From: Bog-473 sp963824195
GTDB taxonomy: Bacteria > Actinomycetota > Acidimicrobiia > Acidimicrobiales > RAAP-2
Length of the DNA stretch: 64,000 nucleotides
NCBI GenBank assembly: GCA_963824195.1
Contig: CAWGOJ010000012.1
Location: 55,683 to 119,682 of the forward strand
Direction of reading: 5' to 3'
Of the stretch, positions 49,097 through 57,956 are shown in pieces. How positions within the stretch are numbered: position 1 is the stretch's first letter; every line of letters begins with the position of its first letter. A program made the position numbers and the translations under genes. Under the pieces are notes generated by a model that had not been told where the DNA came from, searched no databases, and saw only the letters and a program-made list of their open reading frames with translations.

Positions 49097-50452
49097 ATGT
49101 CGTCATGCGAGCATGTGCCGCAGGGTTCCCTCCCGAGCCCGCCCCAGATCACGCCAGCCGACGGGCGGCTCGCCGTGCTCTGCGTGGGGCTCGGCGCCGT
49201 CGGGACCACGTTGATCGCGGGGGTCGAGTCCATCAGGAGCGGTTCGGGCCAGCCGATCGGCTCCCTGTCCCAAATCGGGACGGTGCGCCTCGGCCGCCGT
49301 GACGAGCAGCGGGTCATCCGCATCGGCGACCTGGTCCCCCTGGCCTCCCTTCACCAGCTCGACTTCTGCGCGTGGGACCCGTTCCCCGACGACGCCTTCG
49401 TCGCCGCCAGCCGGGCCGGGGTTCTCGACCAGCCGTCCATCGAGCGGGTCGGTGCGTACCTGCGCACCGTCCGGCCCCTCCCGGCCGTGTTCGACCCGTC
49501 CTACGTCTCCCAGGTGCACGGAGACAACACGCGCCACGAGGACACCCATCGCCAGCGGGTCGAGGCGATCAGGGCCGACATCATGACCTTCATGGAGGCC
49601 AAGGGCTCGGCCCGGGGCGTCATGGTCTGGTGCGGGTCGACCGAGGCGCTGCTTCCCGATCACGAGGCGTACCACAGCCTCGAGGCCTTCGAGGCGGCCC
49701 TCGACCGGAGCGACCGGGCCGTCGCCCCGAGCATGCTCTACGCCTACGCCGCCCTCGGGCTCGGTATCCCCTACGTCAACTGCTCGCCGAACCTGTCCAT
49801 CGACACCCCGGCGCTCACCCGGTACGCCGCCGAGCACTCGGTCGCCATCGCCGGCAAGGACCTCAAGACCGGTCAGACCATGGTCAAGACGGTCCTGGCC
49901 CCGATGATCAAGGCCCGGCTGCTCGGGCTCTCGGGGTGGTACTCGACCAACATCCTTGGGAACCGCGACGGCGAGGTCCTCCAGGACCCCGACAGCTTCC
50001 GGGCCAAGGAGCAGTCCAAACTCGGCGTGCTGGAGGGCATCATGCAGCCCGAGCTCTACCCCGAGCTCTACGGCGACATCGAGCATCAGGTCTCGATCAA
50101 CTACTACCCGCCGCGGGGCGACAACAAGGAAGGGTGGGACAACATCGACATCTTTGGATGGCTCGGCTATCCGATGCAGCTCAAGGTCAACTTCCTCTGC
50201 CGTGACTCGATCCTGGCGGCGCCGCTCGTCCTCGACCTGCTGCTCTTCACCGACCTGGCCCAGCGGGCCCGGATGCGCGGGATCCAGGAATGGTTGTCCT
50301 TCTACTTCAAGTCGCCGCAGTCCGCGCCCGGCGTCTACCCCGAGCACGATCTGTTCATCCAGCTGACCAAGCTCAAGAACACCCTGCGCTTCCTGGCCGG
50401 CGAGGAGCCCATCACTCACCTCGGCCTCGAGTACTACGACTACTTCTCCTAG
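49097..50452 (+). CDS. ino1: Inositol-3-phosphate synthase (myo-inositol-1-phosphate synthase)
   Basis: The 451-residue enzyme converts glucose 6-phosphate to inositol phosphate with NAD+, the entry to phosphatidylinositol and mycothiol in Actinobacteria. Visible features are the Rossmann motif VLCVGLGAVGTTLIAGVE, MVWCGSTEALLPDHEAYHSL, NCSPNLSIDTPAL, AIAGKDLKTGQTMVKTVLAP, WYSTNILGNRDGEVL and KLKNTLRFLAGEEP. The length is somewhat above the ~360 of mycobacterial Ino1 and nearer to other bacterial forms. The ATG at 49097 lies ~30 residues before the Rossmann strand. It is monocistronic; no PadR regulator or phosphatase sits beside it. Confidence 0.93.
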   Translation: MSSCEHVPQGSLPSPPQITPADGRLAVLCVGLGAVGTTLIAGVESIRSGSGQPIGSLSQIGTVRLGRRDEQRVIRIGDLVPLASLHQLDFCAWDPFPDDAFVAASRAGVLDQPSIERVGAYLRTVRPLPAVFDPSYVSQVHGDNTRHEDTHRQRVEAIRADIMTFMEAKGSARGVMVWCGSTEALLPDHEAYHSLEAFEAALDRSDRAVAPSMLYAYAALGLGIPYVNCSPNLSIDTPALTRYAAEHSVAIAGKDLKTGQTMVKTVLAPMIKARLLGLSGWYSTNILGNRDGEVLQDPDSFRAKEQSKLGVLEGIMQPELYPELYGDIEHQVSINYYPPRGDNKEGWDNIDIFGWLGYPMQLKVNFLCRDSILAAPLVLDLLLFTDLAQRARMRGIQEWLSFYFKSPQSAPGVYPEHDLFIQLTKLKNTLRFLAGEEPITHLGLEYYDYFS

Positions 50453-50772
50453 AACCCCGTCTTCCGAGCGGCTGCTCCCGCGGAGCGCGCCGGGCGACGC
50501 CGGCTGACCGAACTTCGCGAGAAGGGGTTCCGCTACCAAGACCTCCACGACGCTCTTGAGCGCAGTCGGAATCTATAGAGACAACTGCGGGAACGATCTC
50601 CGAGCGCTCCTGAGTGATCCATCCTGGGAGCGCCTGTGCCTGCTGGATGGGGTGGATCGGTGAACTGCCCCCATATGCGCGCAGACAGCGGTGTCCAAGC
50701 GTCGACCCGAGCGCCGGGAAGGTGACCCATTCACGCCAACGCTCCGAAGTCGCGATCTCCGATCGCCACGAC
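50453..50772. other. Gap after ino1
   Basis: This 320 bp stretch between ino1 and the end of the HhH gene contains short frames only; one (from about 50460) reads AAAPAERAGRRRLTELREKG before a stop and could be a gene tail. No clear hairpin is seen. Confidence 0.35.
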
Positions 50773-51483
50773 TCAACGAACGAAGATGGCGCGATCTCTC
50801 GCCGGGTCGAGGCTCTGGGGAGGCAAGTCCAACAGCACCTCCATGTCATCAAGCGAATCGAATCCACCGATGGAATCGCGCGTTTCAATGATCTTGTGGG
50901 CGAGGTCAGCGTCGATCCCGGGGAGCAGTGTCAGGCACTTCTCCGACACGTGGTTAACATCGACCAGACCACCGTCGTCGAAGCTGGTGTCCAGATCGGG
51001 CCGACCAATCTTGAGTTCGCCAGCCAGCCGTGCATTGTCAGCGAGTAGCTTTCGGGAGTACTCCCTTCGTCGGAGTTTTGCTCGTGCCTCGTCCTCGGCT
51101 GTGACAACAGGGCCATCCTGTACCTTTTGACGAATGGCAAAGGCATGACCTGTCGCTACTGTGGCCGACGTGAGCCCGATCCCGACACCGAGATTTGACT
51201 GCCAACTCTTTTCGGGCGCGATGTTGGTCAGGTACAGGAATGCGACTGCAGCCAGTCCATAGACGGCGGCACACAAGCCCAATGACCGGCTCCGGAGCCT
51301 GATCGCCGCAAATCCAAACGTTGCAACCGATGCAAGGCCAAGTGTTACCAGCGGGACAAGAGCCCATCCCACGAAGAGGGCAGCACGGGCCTTTGGGCCG
51401 CTCGAGACATGCGGCCGTGCACGAACGACCGTATGAGCGGGGGACCGAAGGATCATGTCTTTCGGTGCCCCGCCGCGTTTCAT
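50773..51483 (-). CDS. Membrane protein with C-terminal helix-hairpin-helix domain
   Basis: The 236-residue protein has two or three N-terminal membrane helices (ARAALFVGWALVPLVTLGLA, SLGLCAAVYGLAAVAFLYLT and GVGIGLTSATVATGHAFA), then a charged linker (DEARAKLRRREYSRKLL) and a C-terminal HhH unit of the ComEA/helix-hairpin-helix_3 type (VDVNHVSEKCLTLLPGIDAD, then IIETRDSIGGFDSLDDME). Such HhH domains can bind DNA or act in protein contacts. No competence genes are nearby, so its role is unknown. Confidence 0.8.
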   Translation of the reverse strand: MKRGGAPKDMILRSPAHTVVRARPHVSSGPKARAALFVGWALVPLVTLGLASVATFGFAAIRLRSRSLGLCAAVYGLAAVAFLYLTNIAPEKSWQSNLGVGIGLTSATVATGHAFAIRQKVQDGPVVTAEDEARAKLRRREYSRKLLADNARLAGELKIGRPDLDTSFDDGGLVDVNHVSEKCLTLLPGIDADLAHKIIETRDSIGGFDSLDDMEVLLDLPPQSLDPARDRAIFVR

Positions 51484-51691
51484 TCACGTATCTTGCAACA
51501 TGGGCGGAGGGGAGCGTCCACTCGACGGCAACTAGGTGCGACGATCCCCACACGCCGGGTCGGGGCCAGCGCCTGAGGGAGAATGGAGCGATGACCTGAC
51601 CACCTCGAGGGACTGACGGGACTCAGGGAGTTCGGCCGGCGCCCAGGCCGTATCCGCGAGGTCGATGAGGCAGACGTGTAGCGTTCGCGTA

Positions 51692-51982
51692 GTGTCTGAT
51701 TCCGCTGCGAACGGCGCTCGCACTCGGGTCAAGCCGAAGGACGTTCCCTACCATTACGGGGGCGGGAGGGTCACCGTGGCAGATGCTCTGTGGGAGCGTG
51801 CGATGGCCCATCTTGAGGCCCTCCACATTCCTTTCGCCATCCTCGATGATCTCGAGAGTGCGCACAGTGCACTGATGTACACCGCGGTCCAATACGGGAC
51901 GGAACTCGGACCGGGCGTTGACCCGCTACTCGAGACCCCATACTGCGGGAAGCACCGAGGCCCCAATGATCCGAAGCCTTGA
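51692..51982 (+). CDS. Hypothetical protein, 96 aa
   Basis: From GTG 51692 the frame gives VSDSAANGARTRVKPKDVPY, then ADALWERAMAHLEALHIPFA and ILDDLESAHSALMYTAVQYG. Composition and codon bias look coding, with a central helical part and a polar tail. I recognise no family. It is isolated between the HhH gene and the broken NTF2-like gene. Confidence 0.45.
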   Translation: MSDSAANGARTRVKPKDVPYHYGGGRVTVADALWERAMAHLEALHIPFAILDDLESAHSALMYTAVQYGTELGPGVDPLLETPYCGKHRGPNDPKP

Positions 51983-52149
51983 CCCCGGCCAGCATCTCGT
52001 GGCCTTGCGCACAGTCCGCAGCCGGTTCTACAGCCCAAAGGGGTCGCAGCAACCGGCGCACGACCCGCTTGCCGTAGGCAGGCGGTCCCTTCTCGGCCGC
52101 TTCGACGTTGCCGAGCTGCGGGCGGCACGGTAGAGCTGGCTGCGGAGGA

Positions 52150-52528
52150 TCAGTACCTCTCGACGAGGTGTGCTCGGTTTGCGGGTAGCTCGTATGGATC
52201 CGGCCAGAAGTCAGTGATCCGAACGATCTCTCCGTCATCTTGGAGCTCGAAGAAGCACAGCCCTGGTTGGATGCTTCCGTCGGCGTTCGTGAACTCGATC
52301 CAGCTGGACGCGTGAAGTCCTTCACCGATTATCTGAATGATCTCCAGGCGCCAGTCACCTGGGAACCCTTCGACATTGAACCGCACGTAGTCGGCACGAC
52401 CCCGTACACGTTCGCGGGTCTCGGGTCCTTCGTACACCACGTCTTCGGCTAAGTTCGCAAAAGGCACCCCAGTCTCTGGCATTGGCTGCCGCCCAGTATG
52501 CAGTCACGACTGCGTTGGCATCCTTCAC
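52150..52528 (-). pseudogene. NTF2-like (SnoaL) protein with one frameshift
   Basis: From GTG 52528 the protein begins MKDANAVVTAYWAAANARDW plus GAF and then, in another frame, ANLAEDVVYEGPETRERVRG and GFPGDWRLEIIQIIGEGLHA to the stop at 52150. The break falls in a TTTT run near 52470; three Ts restore a ~125-residue NTF2-like protein. It may be intact if the run length is wrong. Confidence 0.7.
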
Positions 52529-52573
52529 CAGTGGGAACGCTAGATCCTGGCTGTCCCGACGTGCCCCTGTTCG

Positions 52574-52601
52574 CCAGGAAGGTGGGACAGTTCGCCACCA
52601 T
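52574..52601 (+). repeat. Dispersed short repeat, copy 5
   Basis: CCAGGAAGGTGGGACAGTTC, followed by GCCACCATG, carries the repeat core GGAAGGTGGGACAGTTCG. It lies 46 bp upstream of the broken NTF2-like gene start and 140 bp upstream of the glycosyltransferase gene. Confidence 0.5.
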
Positions 52602-52741
52602 GGGGGCATGGAGCGCGAGACCTCAGATCAAGGCTTCGCAGGGTCCCAGCGGTCGTCGTAGCGACGTCGCGGCTGGGTCCCGTCCGCGGGATGCTGGCTG
52701 CCGTGGCGTCCGCAACGGCCAACACTATATTCACGCCCGCC

Positions 52742-54754
52742 ATGTCTGACACCGGATCGAGTCCCGAACCCGTACCGTGGGCACGGCGCCTGCAGGTCTG
52801 GCGCTCGCCGCCCGGACAACCGGCCTGGGCGCGTCCGGGCCTCCTGGCGGTGGCCGCGTTGGCGTCGTTGGCCTACTGCTGGCAGGTCGGCGCGACCATC
52901 GAGATCTACTACGCGGCCGCCGTGCGCTCCATGTCGCAGAGCTGGCACGACTTCTTGTTTGGCGCGTTCGACCCCGCCGGCACGATCAGCTTGGACAAGC
53001 TCCCGGGTGCCCTGTGGGCTCAAGCCCTCTCGGTGCGGCTGTTCGGCTTCCACGAGTGGGCGATCATGCTGCCCCAGGCGGTCGAGGGCGCGCTGACCGT
53101 GGTTGTGCTCTTCCACGCCGTGCGCCGCTTGGCTGGACCGGCGGCCGCGCTCATCGCCGCGTTCGTCCTGGCCGCCAGCCCGGCCACCATGACCCTCGAC
53201 CGCGGCAACATCCCCGACAGCCTGATGATCCTACTGGTGGTGCTGGCCGCGGACTCGACGGTCACGCTGATCCAGACCAGCCGTTGGCGCAGCGCGGTGA
53301 TGGCGGCCGTGTGGATCGCTCTCGCCTTCCAGGCCAAGATGCTCGAGGCGTGGCTGTTCCTGCCCGCCCTCGGCCTGGCCTACCTGGTGGCTGGCCGGGG
53401 GACGACCGGCCAACGCCTGGGCCGGATCGCTGTCTTGGGGGGCACGGTGTTGGTCGTCTCCCTGTCGTACATGACCTTCGTGGCGCTGACCCCGGCGTCG
53501 CAGCGCCCCTACGCGGACGGCAGCAGCACGAACTCCATCTACCACCAGGTGTTCGTGTACAACGGCTTCTCGCGGGTGGGGCAGTCTTCCCCGAACGAGT
53601 TGCTCGGCGACACGCTGGGCACGGCGCTCTTCGCGCAGGCCTCGCCCCCGCCGGTGTGGAACCGACTGCTCACGGGGTCCTACGGGCGCGACACGGGATG
53701 GCTGCTGCCTGCCGCGCTCATCGCGGCGATCACCATCCTGGTGGCGCGCCGCCGGGCGCCGCGCACCGACCCCTGGCGCGCCGGGGCGCTGTTGTGGGGA
53801 GTGTGGCTGGTCGTCCTCGGCATCGTGTTCAGCGTCAGCACGACCATGAACTCGTACTACGCCGGCGCGCTCTCCCCGGCCGTGGCCGGGCTCCTCGGCC
53901 TCGGCGGCGCCTTGGCCTGGGCGCACCGTGGCCGTCAGAGCGTGGTCCTGCTGAGCGCCGGGACCGTGCTGATCACCGTGGGCTACGCGACGTGGCTGCT
54001 CCCTCCCCAGGGAACGGGACTCCCGCCGTGGCTGGCCCCCACTGTGGTGGTCGTCGGGCTCGTCGCGGTCGCGCTGCTGGCGTGGCTGGCCTGGGAGCAG
54101 TGGAGCGGCGGCCGGGCCGAGGACACGAGGGAGCGCAGCGGACTGGGCGGACCGGGCGGACCGGGCGAGCCCAGCACGACCGCCTCATCCCCACTCGCCA
54201 TGACCGCCACCGCGCTGGGCGCGCTGGCCCTCGTGCTCGTGCCGTCGGTGGCCAGCGCGTCGGTCGTGGCTCTCGGGCTCGGTCCCTTCGACACCCCCTT
54301 CCAGCCGGCCGTCGTGACGACCTTCATACGGCACGCCTTCGCACCGCAGTCCCCGCCGCCGGGCCTGGCCACGATCGAGTCTGTGCGGCGGGGCGCGCCC
54401 TATCTCATGGCGGCCCAGACCTCTGCCGTCGCCGCGCCCTACATCTACGCGACCGGGCAGGAGGTGCTGCCGCTCGGCGGCTACACCGGCACCCAGCCGT
54501 CGCCCTCGGCGGCGACGGTGCGGAGGCTGGTGGCCAAGAGCCGCTTCCACCTCGCGCTGGTCGCGACCCCCTCTGCCTCGGCGTCCGCCGCGTTCGTGAG
54601 GGCGCATTGCCTGCTGGTCCCCCCGCCGCCGGGGCAGCCGGCGTCGCCTCTGGCGCCGAAGATCAAGGTCTACTACTGCCTCCCGCAGCCGGCAGGCTCC
54701 CTCGGCCGGCCACCCGAGAGAGCCAGCCGGACCCGCGCACCGTTGCGGGGCTGA
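52742..54754 (+). CDS. GT39-type membrane glycosyltransferase (ArnT/PMT-like)
   Basis: The 670-residue protein has about 11-13 membrane helices and the GT39/ArnT-like first loop (YYAAAVRSMSQSWHDFLFGA, FDPAGTISLDKLPGALWAQA). It probably transfers a sugar from a polyprenyl-phosphate carrier to a cell-surface acceptor. A cytoplasmic Gly-rich linker (GLGGPGGPGEPST) and an extracytoplasmic C-terminal part with two cysteines follow. The ATG at 52742 (MSDTGSSPEPVPW) is chosen; an in-frame start at 52691 is possible. A polyprenyl synthetase is encoded 1.3 kb away. Confidence 0.85.
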   Translation: MSDTGSSPEPVPWARRLQVWRSPPGQPAWARPGLLAVAALASLAYCWQVGATIEIYYAAAVRSMSQSWHDFLFGAFDPAGTISLDKLPGALWAQALSVRLFGFHEWAIMLPQAVEGALTVVVLFHAVRRLAGPAAALIAAFVLAASPATMTLDRGNIPDSLMILLVVLAADSTVTLIQTSRWRSAVMAAVWIALAFQAKMLEAWLFLPALGLAYLVAGRGTTGQRLGRIAVLGGTVLVVSLSYMTFVALTPASQRPYADGSSTNSIYHQVFVYNGFSRVGQSSPNELLGDTLGTALFAQASPPPVWNRLLTGSYGRDTGWLLPAALIAAITILVARRRAPRTDPWRAGALLWGVWLVVLGIVFSVSTTMNSYYAGALSPAVAGLLGLGGALAWAHRGRQSVVLLSAGTVLITVGYATWLLPPQGTGLPPWLAPTVVVVGLVAVALLAWLAWEQWSGGRAEDTRERSGLGGPGGPGEPSTTASSPLAMTATALGALALVLVPSVASASVVALGLGPFDTPFQPAVVTTFIRHAFAPQSPPPGLATIESVRRGAPYLMAAQTSAVAAPYIYATGQEVLPLGGYTGTQPSPSAATVRRLVAKSRFHLALVATPSASASAAFVRAHCLLVPPPPGQPASPLAPKIKVYYCLPQPAGSLGRPPERASRTRAPLRG

Positions 54755-54898
54755 GCTGCCATTAGCGTCGACTTCCTTTTCGGGACGGCCAGCCGCTGGT
54801 GCGGGACGGACGGGATCCCAGAACGCCGGGCTGGTGGGATGGTCTCGTGGTTCGATAGTGCCCACGCTGGTAGGTAAGCCCTGCCCTCGACCACACGG

Positions 54899-55570
54899 CT
54901 AGGAGGATGGGCGTGTGAATCGAAGCAGGACCTTCTCACGGCTGTAGTAGTCCAACCACGCGAGGAGATCCCTCCGATGGTCATGCCCGTGCTGATGCGC
55001 CGAGACCGGGACGAAACCGAGCTTCAAGTTGGCCACAGACACCGAGAAGCCGGCGCCCTCGAAGGCCCCGGCGACCTCGTCGAGCCCGTAGAGACGCGGC
55101 AGTCCTAGCTCGCCTGCACTTTCCGCGTGCCACGCCGACATCATGGGGCTGCCTTCGTGAACGCCCATGACTGCGAAGTACGCCCCACCAGGCCTCAGGG
55201 CGTCAAAGAGACTGGCCGCATGGGCCATGAGGTCCTCTAGCAAGTAAAGGACCTCATGGCTGAAGGCCACGTCGAAGTCGCCCCATCCGTCTGGCACGGT
55301 GTCGGCAATCTCGAAGAAGAGCGGCCTATCGCCGGCGAGGCGGCGGGCGTCTGTGATGGCGCCTGAGGCTGGGTCGTATCCGTAGCCCTCGGCGATACCA
55401 GCGGCGTCTACGAGCAAGCGCAGAAAGCCCCCACGGTTGCAGCCGGCGTCGAGGACCCGCCTGTCTGCCAGGTCGGTGTCGATGGTGTCGAGCATCGCCT
55501 TCCATATGAAGCCGTGCTCGTCTTGCATGGCCTCGTCTTCGGCGGCGCCACGCCAGTAGGAGGTACTCAT
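54899..55570 (-). CDS. Class I SAM-dependent methyltransferase
   Basis: The 223-residue protein has motif I VLDAGCNRGGFLRLL (residues 39-53), an acidic end of strand 2 (YGYDPASGA) and motif II-like DFDVAFSHEVLYLLEDL. The C-terminal part contains AHQHGHDHRRDLLAW, possibly metal binding. The substrate is unknown. It is convergent with the glycosyltransferase gene. Confidence 0.85.
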   Translation of the reverse strand: MSTSYWRGAAEDEAMQDEHGFIWKAMLDTIDTDLADRRVLDAGCNRGGFLRLLVDAAGIAEGYGYDPASGAITDARRLAGDRPLFFEIADTVPDGWGDFDVAFSHEVLYLLEDLMAHAASLFDALRPGGAYFAVMGVHEGSPMMSAWHAESAGELGLPRLYGLDEVAGAFEGAGFSVSVANLKLGFVPVSAHQHGHDHRRDLLAWLDYYSREKVLLRFTRPSS

Positions 55571-55654
55571 GCCGGCACGCTACGCCGACTTGACCCGAGG
55601 GTGCCCCTGTTAACGCCGGTCTCGAGTGCGACCGCTGGCAGCGCTATCGGCGCT

Positions 55655-56080
55655 TCACCTCCCGCGCCGGGCCTGCCTGCCTTGCACGCCGGGGTCGAGT
55701 CCCCAGGCGGTGACCCACGTCGGCGTGATCCGGATGACCTCACGACTCATGAACGAGACCGGGGGGTCGACGTCGGAGAGCGCCACCGCGGTGCCGCGGA
55801 TCGCGAGGCCCCTCACCATCCAGGGGTCCGTCGACACGAGGTCGTCGATCACCGGGGCGACCTGGGCATTGGCCTGCACGTTGCGGAACTGTCTGGTCGC
55901 GTCCATCGCGTGCCCCCCGATGATGATGGCGCCGGTCTCCTCGTCGGAGGACACGCCGACCGGGTTGTTTCTGAGGAGCACCACTGGCGTCGACGGTGGC
56001 GAGGCGGCCGAGCGGCTCCCGTTCGCCGGGAGGCGGTCACCAAGTGGGCCCTGGCGACGCCGGGGCCGCTCACTCGGCAT
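55655..56080 (-). pseudogene. F420-dependent PPOX-class oxidoreductase, N-terminal frameshift
   Basis: The main frame carries NNPVGVSSDEETGAIIIGGH, then QVAPVIDDLVSTDPWMVRGL and IRITPTWVTAWGLDP, typical of F420/FMN split-barrel proteins (TIGR03618-like). The expected first strands appear in another frame as LGRLATVDASGAPQ. Removing one A from the AAA run near 55972 joins them as GAPQNNPVGVSSD. The first ~15 residues of the family are unclear. It lies 12 bp after the polyprenyl synthetase stop on the same strand. Confidence 0.65.
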
Positions 56081-56092
56081 ACCTCCATCCGC

Positions 56093-57070
56093 TCAGGCGG
56101 CCACGAACTCTTCCAAGGCCCAATCAAGGTAGGAAGGCGGGAATCTCGACAAGTTGGATGCACCTGGAATATCGCCAATCGCAACGGACGCTTCCGCTGC
56201 ATACTGGCGGGCAATGTCGATGACCTCGTCGATTCGACCGGACTTGACGATCATTCTGGAAGCCTGTTCCAGGTCGGCAGCCTGCCGTCGAAGCAGCAGC
56301 GCACGGAGGTCGGCTCCATTGGGCTGTGCCAGTTCCAGAAGTGCCGGCATTGTGAGAACACCGCTTCGCATGTCGGCACCCACTGGCTTACCCAACCGAT
56401 CAGGGTCACCGATCAGATCGAGCACGTCATCGATGAGCTGGAAGGCCATGCCGAAGTTCCTTCCGAACTCACCGAATTTGTTGACGTGCTCATCCGGTAG
56501 CTCTGCGCTGAGCGCCCCCACGCGACATGAGCAGGAGAAGAGCACGGCAGTCTTTGCTTCGATCGTGAAGAGATACCGGTCGATCTCCTGGCCGATGTCG
56601 AACAGATGCTGGGACTCAGTTGTCTGCCCGACGCAGAGCAAAGCCACGCTGCGGGCGACGTCAGACGCCACCTGTTGGCCAGCTGCCGCGGCTTCGGCGG
56701 CCGCCCGTGCCATCAAGTAGGTCCCGGCCAGAAGCGCCTGGTTTTGACCTTCGACCGCGTTGATGGTCGGTGTCCCCCTCCGAGTCTCCGCATTGTCGAA
56801 GATGTCATCGTGAACCAACGAGCCGACCTGAACCAGCTCAATAGCTACGGCCGCCGCGACAACGCGGGGATCGAACACCTTTCCGATGTCGGCCACCGCC
56901 AGGGTGAGAGCAGGACGAAGGCGCTTCCCGCCCCCAGCCACCACTCGGAGACAGGGACTCGTAAGGTCTGGTGCACCGATCGTGCAGGTCGCAGCGATTC
57001 GATCACCCACTATCTCCAGATGCTCTGCAAGTTCCGACGATCCCAAGAGGTCGAGCGGTGACGGCCGCAT
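56093..57070 (-). CDS. Polyprenyl (trans-isoprenyl) diphosphate synthase
   Basis: The 325-residue enzyme has GGGKRLRPALTLA, the first aspartate-rich motif D88-D-I-F-D92 in LVHDDIFDNAETRRG and the second DDVLD in AFQLIDDVLDLIGDP. It extends allylic diphosphates with IPP, for quinone side chains or carrier lipids. Residues before the first motif (E78-L-V-Q-V-G-S) are small, which often allows long chains; the product length is not determined. GTG or TTG-like starts nearby are possible, but 57070 gives the full N-terminal helix. Confidence 0.92.
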   Translation of the reverse strand: MRPSPLDLLGSSELAEHLEIVGDRIAATCTIGAPDLTSPCLRVVAGGGKRLRPALTLAVADIGKVFDPRVVAAAVAIELVQVGSLVHDDIFDNAETRRGTPTINAVEGQNQALLAGTYLMARAAAEAAAAGQQVASDVARSVALLCVGQTTESQHLFDIGQEIDRYLFTIEAKTAVLFSCSCRVGALSAELPDEHVNKFGEFGRNFGMAFQLIDDVLDLIGDPDRLGKPVGADMRSGVLTMPALLELAQPNGADLRALLLRRQAADLEQASRMIVKSGRIDEVIDIARQYAAEASVAIGDIPGASNLSRFPPSYLDWALEEFVAA

Positions 57071-57148
57071 GTATGGACGCTACCGCAGCCGCCCACTGCA
57101 AGAGCAGATAAAGAGCTGAATGAGCGTGCGCACCTCGCTTCTCTCGGC

Positions 57149-57368
57149 TTAGTGAGTCGGTAACCATACGCCTGGCCCATCAAACTTGACCATTACGGCT
57201 CCAGTGAGCGGAGTGTGCATTGCGGGGAATTCCGTCGAAATGGTCCCCGGCAGCCGTGATTACGTCGGCCAGGTGAGACGAAGCCATGTGTGCGTCGATG
57301 TCTTCCTGCGACGGCCACTTCTCGATGGTGACGAGTGTGCCCGGCGCCGAATCGGAGGCGAAAAGATC
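57149..57368 (-). pseudogene. Antibiotic biosynthesis monooxygenase (ABM) remnant
   Basis: The minus strand encodes DLFASDSAPGTLVTIEKWPS, then QEDIDAHMASSHLADVITAA and GDHFDGIP, the ABM ferredoxin-like pattern (E-x-W, H-x-S-x-H). The frame changes near 57228, after which PAMHTPLTGAVMVKFDG appears before a stop at 57149. The N-terminal strand is missing or shifted. It is a broken small monooxygenase or quinol-reactive protein. Confidence 0.5.
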
Positions 57369-57599
57369 GTTGGTTCGGCTTCTGCGTACCGACAGCTATG
57401 GGTCGCGGGTCACGCCCAAGGGGACCCAGAACAAACCGCCAAGCCGACGCGGAGACGGCACGAAGTCGGGCAGTTGAATGGCTGATGGTGCCGAGAGCGC
57501 GCCCGACATCGATGAGTCGCCGAGCAACTCGTCAATCGGCCGTGGTGGCACCGGTGGGCGGCGTGCCGAGGGACGGGTACGAAGCTCTTCTTCTACAGC

Positions 57600-57818
57600 C
57601 GTCCCCTACACCCACTACGCCAACTCTCCGAGCGCCCCCGACGTGAAGGCCAACTGACACTCAACCAGTGGAGCTGCAACATCTACGGCGTGGCCTGGAC
57701 GCCCGCCTCCATCACCATCCTCGACAACGGACGGGTCTGGCTGATGGACCATCCGAGCGGTGGGCCGGCGCCCTCCAACGAGCCTTTCTGCATCGCCCCG
57801 ATTCAGCCGCTCGGGTAA
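57600..57818 (+). pseudogene. GH16-like C-terminal fragment
   Basis: One frame reads TLNQWSCNIYGVAWTPASIT, then ILDNGRVWLMDHPSGG and a stop at 57818. The part WSCNIYGVAWTPASITILDNG resembles the conserved H-x-Y-x-x-x-W-x-P-x-S-I-T segment of GH16 and concanavalin-like glucanases. No catalytic strand is present, so it is a remnant, perhaps of a gene like that at 35756. Confidence 0.35.
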
Positions 57819-57897
57819 GGGATCGATGCCGTGAACGCCAAGAAGACGTTCCCGGTGACCGACCAACATCGACCGGGTCCTTGGGGCTTCTACCCCT

Positions 57898-57927
57898 TGC
57901 CCTGGGTCCTTCTTCCGGCGTATGATA
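57898..57927 (+). promoter_or_regulatory. Candidate promoter and operator of the PadR operon
   Basis: TTGCCC and TATGAT lie 18 bp apart, 29 bp before the PadR ATG at 57957. Around the -10 the sequence GTATGATACGCAGTATTC has two imperfect GTAT-type half sites, a possible autoregulatory PadR site. Confidence 0.4.
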
Positions 57928-57956
57928 CGCAGTATTCTACTTCGAAATGAGGATGT

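Noticed and set aside
48826..49302. Open frame across the ino1 leader and start
   Set aside because: Proline/arginine-rich shadow without homology that overlaps the ino1 coding region.
52777..54765. Long arginine/glycine-rich frame parallel to the glycosyltransferase
   Set aside because: Typical high-GC shadow frame; no domain or ribosome site.
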